Shown: positions 1 through 9,883, numbered from the stretch's first letter. The stretch: 23,267 nucleotides of DNA from Phoronis australis (GCA_002633005.1 NMRA01000162.1:163335-186601); one strand, 5' to 3'. Translations and numbers: made by a program. The notes: generated by a model not told the origin, from the sequence alone.

Positions 1-735
1 TGAGTCCGTGCCACTGGTTGTAGGCTAACAAGGCAACATTTTTGGCAGCAATCACTTCCATCTCCATTGCAGACGCAGCAAACTCTATACTATTCAAACA
101 GTAGAGATGGTTATGTAAGATGAAACTAGACAATTTCTCAGGTGAGGAATACTTTGGATAGGCCAACCAATCCACAACCTGCATTTCGTCGACGGAAATG
201 AACAATTCGTCGATCTCTTCTTTCGTGAGAGGAACATGGGAGAAAACTTTATAAATTGATGACAGGTGTTGATCTGATACGACCCTGTCAACTGGATAGT
301 GAAGTCCAATGCTATTGAAGAACACGTCTGAATTTGTAGTGAGGATGTCAGTGGGAAATGTTTTGATGGATGTGTATCCAAATTTTTTCACATTCGGTGT
401 GCCTTTAACAAATGTGGCCACGGTGCGTTGGTATTCACGAGGTTCCATCTGAACACCTGGCTCCGGGAAATTCTTGAACGCAATGCCATTAGGTCCCTTT
501 ACAAATGGACAAGCGATGACTACCAGATCGTAAACAGCGCTGGACTTTTCACCTGTTGCTGTGACATACTCCACTCGATACGTAACGTCCCCGCTGGAAG
601 ACTTCTGGTGAGTGACCGTGGTAACCTCAGCATGGTGTACCTGGTCTGCGTGTTTCGACAATTTGAGGGGCACCATTTTATTCCCACCATGCACAGCCCA
701 CAAGCCAGGCTCAATACCAGCTAACGATATAGCAC
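1..735 (-). CDS. PCYOX1: PCYOX1 coding exon 6 (Prenylcys_lyase domain, open at window edge)
   Basis: Residues 236 (part) to 480, one long exon with no stop before base 1. It starts [20 protein letters not shown] and carries [35 protein letters not shown] and [16 protein letters not shown], the usual order of blocks in the C-terminal prenylcysteine lyase domain. The acceptor is TTTGCAG|GT. The last full codon is CTC (Leu480), followed by one base, so the exon either continues off the edge or splices there. The last visible residues, YNQWHGL, lie close to the C-terminus in relatives. Confidence 0.93.
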
Positions 736-3700
736 CTGCAAATCAATTTAATCATTAGACACGAGATTACCAAAGATTACACTCAAATTCTCTAATTTGG
801 GCAGTGAAAATTTCATTATTTTGCTCGCAGTGGGAGCACAATACCAAGTTTCAGAAATAAGCAATATCATATAAACTGTCATTAGTTCAAGAACTATTCA
901 CTTGCATGTTACGCACTATGAGGATGTGTGAACATGTGTCAGAGGCTATTTCTGACTATGTTACAAACTGCTTAGTATTCAAACAGTTGGTACAAAACGC
1001 AGCGTCCTGATATTTGAAAAATACGATGAACACCAAAATCACCCATACACCAAAATACAGAATCAAGAAAATTCCATTTCAGCTTAAATTTAGTTGTCCC
1101 AAATTCTAAAGACAGTCCCAAACGGAAGAACTTCTGCCGCATGGTAGCACATTTCCGATATAACTGAAATACGTCACTTGACAACAATGACATTTTTGCG
1201 AGGTAAATGAACAGTGCGTTCACCGAACAATCAAACACCTCGACATTTGCTTTACCAATGATAGTCAAACCCACAGCTCCATGCTGTCTTAAACTATGTA
1301 AATTTCCAGAAAGTTCATCTAAATATGAACCTATCTGGAATGCCAAGTCCAAAGATTAGTAGTAATGAGGAGAAACAAAAATCCAGATAAAAAGAACTGG
1401 CTGACCAATTTGTGTCAACTCGTGAATAGCCATATTTGCAGTTACATTTTGAACCGTTCATAAGAATCATATAGCCCCGGCATGCGTTCAGATAGTGATC
1501 AAAATGCAAATTTCACCAGCTTGTAAATTTTAACATCTTGGCTGAATTTTGCTGTCTGTCTCCCACATGACAGTGAAACACCTGCTTAAAATGAAAGCAG
1601 ATAAATTTTTACTTGTACGTTTTGTATCCATCATACCAACCGGATAAACAGCTGGCAATTTTACTGAGCTGCTTGAACAATAGTTCACTGGGCATGCCCG
1701 ATTACTTTATTTAACCACTGAAATAACCCTGTTCAGGGTTTGGAATGACCAATGACAAAAAAGAGTAAAATTTTCCAGGTGATGTATCGTTCCACAAATA
1801 AAAAGGCTTGTGTGACAGAAATATTTTTGTGTTGTAAGATTTAACTGAAACAAAATAATGTTTTTGCATGAATACAGTCAAAATAATGATAAGAGACGAA
1901 AAAAGAGGAAACAGGAAATCAAATAGGAAATCCTCTTGAAACCGGAAAATTGCAAACCCTGCCTGTCATCGAGCAATAAATTAAACAATATTTCACAGTA
2001 AATGCTTACAACTTTCAAATACTAACCAACAAAAGTGTGACTGCTATTTGTTGTTTGGCCGTAGTTTACTCGCATGGCGGCTGTGGCCAATTCGTCGACA
2101 AACCTCTCGGAGAAACCCTCGGAGAGTAAATAGGAACGCAGCTTCTGACGTGTCATGTTGATGAATCTTGGTGACATAGACTCGAGTAATGCCTCCACAT
2201 CAGTAAATGCCTGACCATCATGTTGGTGTTGGTATATCCTATGGAAGTGTATGTCAAAAAATCCGTTCTACAGTCACTATTTGTTTTTGACTGATATGGT
2301 ACCTAATTAGCCAACTGAGTCCTTATTTTTATTTTTAATTCATTTTTCCCATTAGGAATACAGCTACCTTGAAAACAGCAGTTATGTCTTGCGTATTAAT
2401 ATTTACATCTCGTGAAACTTACATGTGAAGTAACAGGATACCTGTGTTACTAAGGATCAAATTTCTTAATAAAATAACTCAAAAAGTATTCAGTAGACCC
2501 ATAAAACTCTATATTCTTAAAATCCTTGACGATCACAGAATACTATTATTAACACTAAAGTGTTGCCCAGATGTTCATAACAACACATTAGCGTTCTGAG
2601 AAAAAACATGTTTGCGGAAAATTCAATCTCCACAAAAAATATTTTTTAGAAAAGACACAATCGCGTGATTATAAATACCTGGGCACTGTTTTTATGCGCA
2701 CAAGATTTTTTGTTGTCATCATGGATTTAAAAATTAATGAAGTTTTATGGGTGTACTACTAATACTTTAATTTAAAAGTAAAATAACAACCTTAGGGCAT
2801 CTTCTAATATCTTAACATTTATACAAACAGCGCCTGAAAATTGCACACTGTCACTCTGTAATATCTGAACACTTTTCACCCTCAAACACATCTGTAAACG
2901 GAAAACCCCACAAGAAATCTAAGAAAATGACCCGGAATTGTGCGTCATGACAACTGAGCACAAGCCGAACTTCCACCATGACAGATGATTGTAAGTGGAT
3001 TTCACGCATCCTAACGAGGGTTAACGGAATTTTGTTGGATTACTTTTTAGTGAGCACCGCACCTTTCGAAGTCTTTTAGCATGTTCTTCACAAGCTTGCC
3101 GATGCGTATGACATCATAGCCATATCTCCAGAACAGTTTGAGCCCAGTAACGATGTCCCATTCACTGCCTACGAACACTAATTCCTTCCCATCGTAGAAC
3201 GAGATCTTGCCATCATGGCTTGCTCTTGGCTGGAGACCTGTGGAATCCATTAAAACAAATTACATCACCGTATCTCAGAAAATTCAAGTATAGAATAGAC
3301 ATGACATACACTCACTTTGCAACTGTAATAAAACAGTTGTCTGTGCAGTGTAAGAACTTCTTTGCTTTTCAGACATCGACGCGTCATGGAACAGACTTCT
3401 TCCCAACTGGCTGAATTTAATTATGGCAACCGACAGCTGGAGGCCAGTAACACATATGGCCATGCTGCAAAAAGTCACAAGAGCTACGCTCCTGTGTTGT
3501 TGAACCAAGTTTACAGGCAGAATGATACATCAGCCCTGGTTACATACGCCTTAGTTGCTGTCACGGGGATGGTCTGGGGAAGGGATTAATGTACCAGCAT
3601 ATCCACATGATGCTGTCTGTCACAGGTATTACAGGGCATTATTTAGACACTGAAAAGAATGGCCAGTTGTAGACACCAGCAGTGTACACAGGGAGAAATG

Positions 3701-6700
3701 CCACAAAGCGTGATAATCAAAAACAGCCACGAAACTGGAGTTTACTAAATTAAATTTAGGTGACGCAGTAATATGCATCTATTTTTATAACAGCCACTTC
3801 ACAAAATTTTACAGTGCACATTCTGATTCTGCGGTATTTACCCACAATGCCATGCATTCAGGGGGCACTTGGCCTACAGCTTTACACTCATTTTGCTAGT
3901 GTGCAAAACACCATAAGTTAGTACGGCATTAGTGATGCTGGTATGAATAAAGTTCCACTGGAGGTGTACAGAGAATTGCAATGCAGATGACAAAAGAAAA
4001 ATTTGAAAAGATGAGTAATGCACAACATTTCGAAAACTTGGTCAATCATACAATGATTTATTTATTTTTTTGCTACAGTTACTAGGAAATTCATGTTCAG
4101 TTATAACTGAGATCTGATACTTGTCAGTAGGAACAACCTATTGTTAAAATGGACTTACCCATGAGTTTTGTAAGGTTGACCATGTATGCATTGTTTCCAT
4201 GGATGATTGAACCACCAGACTCATATTCCTTGTTGTCAATGGTAACTGTTGCTAAGCGACCACCAACTTGATCTAGAAGACATCACATTTCTCAAAAAAC
4301 AAGCTCAACACTTAAATCAAGATAATTTAGCTATATCCGTTGCATACTTTCAGATTTACTGGCTGAAATCAAATGATAAGTTTTCAGGTTCAATAAAAAT
4401 GCTGACTTCAGTGAGGGTCTAAAAGAAGATGCCAGTTCGAATTCCTAAAAGCACAACATAAAAACTGCCACAAGGGACTCTGTACGAGCAATCCTCTGCT
4501 TAACAGCAATAATATGGATTCTAATTATCACCACAAAGCTAATAGTTGCCACAAGGTAGCGCAACAATAAGATGAATTCGTTAAATGTTGTTCTACGCTT
4601 GATTGCCCAGTGTTCCCACAAAATATTGAAGCAAAGCACCGAGAATTGTTTGAAAAATTATAAGCCAGGACTAAAAAACTTGAGCCCTGTTTGGAAAGCT
4701 TCCAGACATGATTACAAATGTGTATGGTTAAACAGCCCAATTTTTTTCTGTTCTCTTCTGAAACAATGGCACAGTCATTGAATACGTTTATTCCATTGTT
4801 CTAACTTGATTATCTGTTAAATTTCATGGACATCCATCAAGGAACTTGGTAAAACAAACATTTGTCACAGGGTGACCAAATTGTCCCCCGCCACCTCGGG
4901 ATGCGCTCAGTTTTAAGGTTATATCAAATGCTTACCTCTCTCAAATAAATCTATGACAGAGCTCTGTCCAAATAGCTCTCTCAAGAAGTATGCGCAAGAT
5001 GTTCCACCAACACCAGAACCAATGATACCTGAAACAGTATAATAAATTGACTGCTGAGAAGTCATGCACGGATATTTTCACAAATTCAAAGAGTCAAGGT
5101 CGTTGAACTGTCAGGCAAAATTTATCCCCAGTAAAACCATTTTTTGGTCAATAAGCAGTGACACATTTGTACATGCCAGAGAATCAAGGAGAACATTTAG
5201 CTTTCGGTTCCCATAAAAGATATATTTTAATATGACCACATACTAGAACATAAGGCCATGGCCTCATATTTGAGAATATTACATTTTCAATGCTTCCCAA
5301 AATGTATCATTTCACCCACAGGCCGTAGTCTAACATTGCAACACATGCTGAAATGTTTTTTTTTGTGTTTTTCCATTTATTGAATATTTTCTTGGAATAG
5401 CTTCGGTTATCTAAATATTTTTTACATTTGGCAATACTTATAGTGGTAACGGCTGATTTCTGGGAGAAAAAACATCAGAAAAATGACAACTGGCCTTATA
5501 TCCGAAGAAACAGTTTGGCCTTACAGGGGGTGTTGAATTTTTTATTTTGCTAAAAACAGCATGGCCTTAGATACGTTTTAGTGCTCAGTGTAGAGTACAT
5601 ACCGCTATAGCTGCTAACCCATGTAGTGCCACGCCATCTATTGAGTAGCATAAACATTGTACTTCTACCAAAAATTGTTTAATAACAAATGCGAAGAAAT
5701 CAACCAAAAACATTTTGGTAAACAGTAAAAACCCTTCTGGCTCTCCGAAAAAATTAGACTTGTTCATCAAATACTTAATTGAAAACTGAAAGTGGCTTGA
5801 CAAATGTTATGATTAAAATTTCATTTGTATTTAATCACTACTTTGTACATGCAGCCAGCAAAACGAGAAATGGCGTCTATAGGAAATTGTAATCAACAAA
5901 TTTGTTAGTAAAGCGACAGGCTTTGACAGCATTCCTCCAAAGTTCCCGAAAATTATCACAAAAAAGCTAGCCTTTTTGTAACATTGGCCCCTATCTAAAA
6001 AAAAAACGATTTGTGAATCAAGTTATGTACTCCTCCTGTGACTGAAGAAAAGTGAAATCGCCAGTTTTAAAAAAGACGATATTCCTTGAAATATTACAGG
6101 TAATAAAATCCTCCCCTCCATATATCAAATTATATAAAGAAAAATTACTGTATAATTGTGACCACTTTATCTGTGTCAAAGAAAACAACGTGCCAAGACA
6201 ACGCCCGAACAGAATGGAGTCAGGTTGCTACTGGTATGTCCCACAATTGCTAGGTGTGTCCCATAAATTGCTAGGAGTGTCCCACAAGTATAGGTGTCCC
6301 ACAACTTGCTAGGGCTGTTCTAAAAGTTGCTAGACGTGATCCACAAGGTGCAGTCCTTTTGTTCAATATTTTTTAATGACATTTTTCGTCAACTCTCAAA
6401 TTTATGCATTGCCATTTGTACTCATGACCTCTAAGTTTTCAAATTAATGATTTAAGCGATACGTGTTCAAAATGGTTCAGCAATTTGATTTCCTTGTAAT
6501 GAAATAATAAAAACCTCGGAAAAGTAACACAACTATTACTGTTGTGAACTGCACACAATGACCTAGCTAGCTTGAGGAAACAGAACAATAGATTGAGAAA
6601 TCGGCAAAAAAGAAATTGGCCATAGCAAGCGGTCTATTTCCATTTGTGTCTTGAGGAGTAAGTGTTCCACAAAATATCTTTTACTTATACCTTGAGTGCG

Positions 6701-7548
6701 ATGGCTGAAAAGCCAATAGTTTCATGAATTATTATTCCTCCTAAAGTAGCCATTTATTTAATCAGAATAAGACATTTAGAATATACTTATATTTTTAAGG
6801 TTCAAATTTGATTTTTCATGAAAAAAATTGTACTGTATTGATAAAACGTTTTGTGTGTGCCGTCATACTACTTAAGGAGTGACCCCCCCAATTAACACAC
6901 CAGCTGTTGACACTAAATTGCATTTACGTCAAAATTCATGGTGTTATCTCTTAAAAATTGTGTTATCGCCAAAAAGAGTGTGCGTAAAGTTCTTTCAATC
7001 ACAACTCAATTCACAAGATTAAGTTTTTGTTTTGATTAAAAATTTATTTATTTCTTAAACTTCATTGTTTATCTAGGTCAAATAACTGACTAGGATAGGG
7101 GAGAAACTACCAAAGTTTATTCCACAGACAAGGCACAATTAAGATATGAACCAACTGCTCTAAACTTTCAGAATTGGTGCATGAATAAAAAGAGCCTAAT
7201 CGGTATGAGTAATACATTTTTGGAATCACCATGATCACTATGACGAGAGGATTCAGAAAATATTAATATCAAGTATGTACGTTAATGGAGTCCGATTGTA
7301 AATAATAACCTTCACCATTTTTACAAGGTGTTAATTTGCGGCAGCCGATCAAAATGACTTGATAACTGCGAGATACTTTAGGCCTACTTATTCTACCAAA
7401 ATTCTTTCAATGTTTAGTAAGTTATCCGCGAAGTGACCCGAATGAAACGTTCGGAGTGGCCAAACTCCACAGTCGTGTGCAATTGAGAACTAGGTACTGG
7501 TAGTGGTAGCAGGTGTTGAGGAGGCACTCTTCACGCTGGGAATGGTAG

Positions 7549-7582
<34 letters not shown>

Positions 7583-7929
7583 GCCTCCCTAAATCAATCA
7601 CCTACGGGAAATTTTGGCCTTTACTCTGCTGCTTACGGCGGACTCTGACTGATTGACTAGAGAAGTCGAGCCGCCGTTACGTGCCGTGTCGTGAGCAGCT
7701 GACCCACGTCCCCGGCCGACCCCGAAGGCCGAGGTCCCACTTTCTTTCGGAACACGGAGGAAACAAAGTGAATTTTCCATACTATTCATTTGTTTTAGTT
7801 TCACTTCTAATACATACCTATACTTGGTCCGTTGTGTGCACGCACTGATGTTGCGGCACAAGAATATGTGATGACCGCAGCAACAAACCCCAGCGAAGCG
7901 GGCAACTTGAACTTTGCGAGCAGCGCCAT
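1..7929 (-). CDS. PCYOX1: Prenylcysteine oxidase (PCYOX1-like), six exons, 3' end outside window
   Basis: The coding sequence is join(7818-7929, 4936-5028, 4159-4272, 3063-3237, 2027-2238, 1-735) on the minus strand, giving 480 codons plus one base. Seen: start [10 protein letters not shown] with a hydrophobic signal peptide (about residues 9-31); FAD Rossmann motif GSGVGG at 41-46; acidic end of strand 2 in DLFER (E67); VGGRL at 71-75; GGSIIH at 88-93; MRVNYGQ at 220-226; and a C-terminal [16 protein letters not shown] stretch near residue 450-465. N-glycosylation sequons lie at N101, N192 and N229. Known: this family is an FAD thioether oxidase of the lysosome that splits prenylcysteine, left by degradation of prenylated proteins, into free cysteine and prenyl aldehyde with hydrogen peroxide. 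The vertebrate enzyme is about 505 residues, so some 20-25 residues and the stop are missing off the left edge. It could be orthologous to the ancestor of both PCYOX1 and PCYOX1L; this cannot be decided here. Confidence 0.95.
736..2026 (-). other. PCYOX1 intron 5
   Basis: A 1291-bp GT-AG intron, AT-rich. It contains a 228-bp TIR element at 1734-1961 (listed separately). Short open frames in it (972-1352 and 1315-1509, minus) have no recognisable content. Confidence 0.9.
1734..1961. mobile_element. Short hAT-like TIR element (MITE), copy 1
   Basis: The left end CAGGGTTTGGAATGACC and the right end, which reads CAGGGTTTGCAATTTTCC on the other strand, form terminal inverted repeats of the CAGGG...CCCTG type seen in hAT transposons. 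The interior is AT-rich without coding capacity. It matches copy 2 (12999-13228) nearly end to end, including GGTGATGTATCGTTCCACAA and TTGTAAGATTTAACTG. Expected 8-bp target duplications are not clear (ACCCTGTT against CCTGTCAT), so the hAT assignment rests on the termini only. Confidence 0.7.
2027..2238 (-). CDS. PCYOX1: PCYOX1 coding exon 5
   Basis: Residues 165 (part) to 236 (part). It begins [12 protein letters not shown] and includes [11 protein letters not shown] and the strongly conserved MRVNYGQ at 220-226. The acceptor is TCCATAG|G and the donor TTTGTTG|GTTAGT. Because the first base completes the arginine codon begun by the AG of exon 4, the junction confirms both borders. Confidence 0.95.
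2239..3062 (-). other. PCYOX1 intron 4
   Basis: An 824-bp GT-AG intron, AT-rich. I see no repeat copy, RNA gene or open frame of note in it. Confidence 0.9.
3063..3237 (-). CDS. PCYOX1: PCYOX1 coding exon 4
   Basis: Residues 107 (part) to 165 (part), beginning [20 protein letters not shown] and containing the conserved [12 protein letters not shown] helix. The acceptor is CCACAG|GT and the donor GAAAG|GTGCGG. The phases (2 in, 2 out) agree with exons 3 and 5. The frame stays open past the donor for a few codons and into the preceding intron, but the splice borders restore the family alignment. Confidence 0.93.
3238..4158 (-). other. PCYOX1 intron 3
   Basis: A 921-bp GT-AG intron. Short open frames on both strands between 3220 and 3589 overlap each other and have no family features; I treat them as chance. 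Confidence 0.9.
4159..4272 (-). CDS. PCYOX1: PCYOX1 coding exon 3 (GGR motif)
   Basis: Residues 69 (part) to 107 (part): [20 protein letters not shown], then [19 protein letters not shown]. The VGGRL motif is the conserved flavin-contacting sequence that follows the first strands in this oxidase fold. A sequon NLT sits at 101-103. The acceptor is TTCTAG|AT and the donor ATGG|GTAAGT. Confidence 0.95.
4273..4935 (-). other. PCYOX1 intron 2
   Basis: A 663-bp GT-AG intron with nothing else recognised. Overlapping 64-70 codon frames at 4445-4781 are unsupported. Confidence 0.9.
4936..5028 (-). CDS. PCYOX1: PCYOX1 coding exon 2 (FAD-binding Rossmann motif)
   Basis: Residues 38 (part) to 69 (part): [19 protein letters not shown], then [12 protein letters not shown]. 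It contains the GxGxxG dinucleotide-binding loop and the glutamate that ends the second strand and normally binds the ribose of FAD. The acceptor is TTTCAG|G and the donor GAGAG|GTAAGC. Both phases match the neighbouring exons. Confidence 0.95.
6226..6348. repeat. Irregular tandem repeat, six units of 18-22 bp
   Basis: Units begin TGCTAG and continue with GTGTGTCCCACAA-like sequence. Starts are at 6226, 6248, 6269, 6289, 6307 and 6328, and the units are diverged. A plus-strand open frame across it reads repeated LLGVSHK, but this simply reflects the repeat inside an intron. Confidence 0.8.
7551..7579. repeat. AT dinucleotide microsatellite
   Basis: About fourteen uninterrupted AT units near the 5' end of PCYOX1 intron 1. 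Confidence 0.95.
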
Positions 7930-8220
7930 TGATTGAACTGCTGAAGTTAAGCCAGTTTGTTTTCTTCGATTCAACTTCGTATTTGGCCAATGAGGCGTGC
8001 GTTCATGATAGGCCTACTAATGATGGACCCAATGTGTGCCTGTTCAGTGAAAAAATGTGCGGGTTAGAAAAGTGTTCGAACCCGCTGATTTTTGCGCTTG
8101 CAGTGACTTATGAGGGGTCTGCTTCACTGTGTCGCTCCCATGAGGAGAATTTCGCACACTTTGATCACCGTTCAGCCAGACAACTTTTATGATGCCTATT
8201 CAGCTCGCCCTTTATATTCA
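7600..8220 (-). promoter_or_regulatory. CpG-rich 5' region and probable promoter of PCYOX1
   Basis: CpG dinucleotides are frequent here (for example ACGTCCCCGGCCGACCCCG near 7710) and sparse in the flanking DNA. The stretch spans exon 1 and its upstream flank. A TATAAA on the minus strand at 8216-8211 lies about 285 bases before the ATG and could set a start site near 8185. A 92-codon plus-strand frame at 7914-8192 overlaps exon 1 antisense and is taken as a composition effect. No transcription start can be proved from sequence alone. Confidence 0.4.
7818..7929 (-). CDS. PCYOX1: PCYOX1 coding exon 1 (signal peptide)
   Basis: Residues 1-37 plus the first base of G38. The ATG is at 7929-7927. 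The reading begins [10 protein letters not shown], runs through a hydrophobic core ([15 protein letters not shown]) and ends HNGPSI just before the Rossmann strand. The donor is ATAG|GTATGT, phase 1. The start is chosen because it gives a proper signal peptide immediately before the GIIGSGVGG motif of exon 2; a longer open frame over the same bases (7598-7990, another frame) is a shadow. UTR exons further upstream cannot be excluded. Confidence 0.9.
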
Positions 8221-8325
8221 TGTAGATCTGAGCTAATGAAGTGGAAAGGTAATAGCTAGCTGTCTCAACAGTGATGGTTGTTATTACACCCAAATTCTTG
8301 GTTTTCCCTCTGGCATTTGCACTGA

Positions 8326-8407
8326 GTTACGATGGGCGGCGCACATAGGGGGCTGGGGGGCTATAGCCCCCACTTTTTTCAGTGCTCAGTGCGCCGCCCA
8401 TGGTTAC
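8326..8407. mobile_element. 82-bp foldback element with G-rich core palindrome
   Basis: Outer arms 8326-8344 (GTTACGATGGGCGGCGCAC) and 8389-8407 pair with two mismatches. Inside them GGGGGCTATAGCCCCC (8356-8371) is a perfect 16-bp palindrome. Such GC-rich foldbacks in AT-rich DNA are usually ends or remnants of non-autonomous DNA transposons. No coding capacity. Confidence 0.65.
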
Positions 8408-8958
8408 AGTCTGCAACGTGGAGAGTAGTTCTTGGTACATTTTAAATATTACAAAATGACTAAAAAAGTAATTTGTGTTTATCTTGATGGTTTTATATGT
8501 TTTATTATTTCATTTTTAATACTCCAGTGTTCTTACCGGGAACGGATTGACATGATCTTTTTATTTTATTTTATTTTTAAACTTGAAGTACCAATTAAAA
8601 CAGAGGTAGATTTTAGTCGCCAGAGAAACTTAATTAGTTTAGTTAATTGTGAACCCATTCCTGAACTTTCCAGGATAGACCTACACTACCGGTAAACAGT
8701 TCACATCGAACAAAACATTAGTTCAATTTTAATCCTTATAAGATCTCAAATCATAAAATATATACAAAAGAGCAAATATGGTGATAGCGAACTTAAACTG
8801 AAGATTGGAATCTTTGGACAATTTCGGTTGCACTGACAACATAACTATTCTAGCTTTTTGTCAGTCATAAAAAATGGAAACTGCGCACAACTGTTTCCTA
8901 GTAAAAAATCTGGTTAAACGAGATTAAAGAATATTAAAATAATAATCTATGTGATATT
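8408..8958. other. AT-rich intergenic stretch
   Basis: No gene or repeat copy established. An 87-codon plus-strand frame (8432-8695) is dominated by T-rich codons and has no recognisable domain. Confidence 0.6.
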
Positions 8959-9200
8959 CATGCGCGCACCCAGCTTTTAATATGGGTGGGCTCGAATTTC
9001 TAACGATGTGGACCTTTTGCTGACAAAAAAGGCAGCAGGACTGTAAAAAAAAAACGGTGTACCACCTTCAGATCTGTGAACTGTGCTTCTGCACCTTTTT
9101 GGCGGACTTCTTGTCTCGTTTTCTGGGACTTTTTGTTTCTCTGTGGCGGACCTTTATACGCACTTCGCCAAATGGGGGGCTCGAACGCGCCGGGTGTGAG
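8959..9200. repeat. Interspersed repeat family R, copy A
   Basis: Starts CATGCGCGCACCCAGC, then ACGATGTGGACC, an A-run, ACCTTCAGATCTGTGAACTG, TGCACCTTTTTGGCGGACTT, GGGACTTTTTGTTTCTCTGT, and ends in AAATGGGGGGCTCGAACG. All blocks recur in the same order in copy B (11603-11811), and the first few recur more distantly in copy C (17781-17900). Minus-strand frames over copies A and B share peptides such as FLSAKG only because of this homology. The family class is unknown. Confidence 0.8.
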
Positions 9201-9808
9201 CATGATATATTGTTAACTCTTGATCAGCGCTTGTAACTCCACCTAGTATTATATCTTTCACCGTACCCAATGGTTGTAGTTTTTAGCTTATTAATTCATC
9301 GATTTTTGAACGAAATTCGAAAACCTTACTTGGTTGTTTTTTCCACTAGCTGAATACCGCCGTGGTGTTCGCTTTCAACGAGAATTACTGGTTAATGCAT
9401 TTTGAAAATTCGTTATATGTACAGGCAGATATGTTTACTACAGCTTATAGTCGGGTCGTGCTCGCACCGGACAATGTGGTCATCACAATTGTATCCGACT
9501 ATGTCGTCACGCTCTCTTTGATCCTGGTAAAAGCTGCTCAGGAGGATGAACGGTGAAAATTCTCGCATATAGACGGAAATGCGTGGCTTCCTAGTAAGCG
9601 TATATTAGTCACTGCGCGGGCCACTTCACACTTGCTAAAAAGTAGTTACGAGCCCATAACAGTGTAGAAATAATTTATAGAATTTTTACCAATAACTGGT
9701 GGCACTTGTATTCTAAGTGACTTTGCACTTATGCACAAATGTTAGAAAAATAATCAAATTTCACTTGAGCAAAATGGAAAGTTTCTTATATACCCATTCT
9801 TGGATGGT
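9201..9808. other. Intergenic; short open frame at 9362-9556
   Basis: The plus strand has an AG at 9431 followed by an open stretch (ADMFTTAYSRVV ... AAQEDER) to a TGA at 9554-9556. Minus-strand reading is open in part as well. I see no family resemblance and no partner exon, so I do not call a gene. Confidence 0.3.
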
Positions 9809-9883
9809 GATGTCGTAGACCAAGTAAGCCACCGACCACGTTAACGTGGTCGAGAGGCATACTTGGTCTCCGACAGTGACATC
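9809..9883. repeat. 75-bp foldback with perfect 20-bp palindrome
   Basis: CGACCACGTTAACGTGGTCG at 9833-9852 is its own reverse complement. Outside it, GTAGACCAAGTAAGCC on the left pairs with GGCATACTTGGTCTCC on the right, and GATGTC pairs with GACATC at the outer ends, with a 7-base bulge on the right arm. It could be a miniature foldback transposon or the core of a larger decayed one. Confidence 0.85.

Larger units (their letters stand above)
5029..7817 (-). other. PCYOX1 intron 1
   Basis: A 2789-bp GT-AG intron separating the signal-peptide exon from the FAD-binding exon. It is AT-rich except for its first 200 bases next to exon 1, which are CpG-rich. It contains the tandem repeat at 6226-6348 and the AT microsatellite at 7551-7579. 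No coding exon is needed between the two because the phases fit directly. Confidence 0.88.

Noticed and set aside
428-724. 98-codon plus-strand frame and 520-714 minus frame in another phase
   Set aside because: Both lie inside PCYOX1 exon 6, whose correct frame matches the family along its whole length.
7598-7990. 130-codon minus-strand frame over the PCYOX1 start
   Set aside because: It overlaps exon 1 in a different frame. The frame starting at 7929 gives a signal peptide that splices in phase to the FAD motif, so the longer frame is a shadow.
7914-8192. 92-codon plus-strand frame in the promoter region
   Set aside because: Antisense to exon 1 and its upstream flank. No domain and no supporting splice site; GC-rich DNA tends to lack stops.
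9000-9203. Minus frame sharing peptides with frames at 11581-11817 and 17789-17980
   Set aside because: The similarity comes from the family R repeat DNA, not from a conserved protein; stops and frame changes differ between copies.
9434-9530. Minus-strand peptide with QRERDD, faintly like an astacin motif
   Set aside because: The match is a few residues only, with no zinc-binding HExxH region and no partner exon; the opposite strand is open too.
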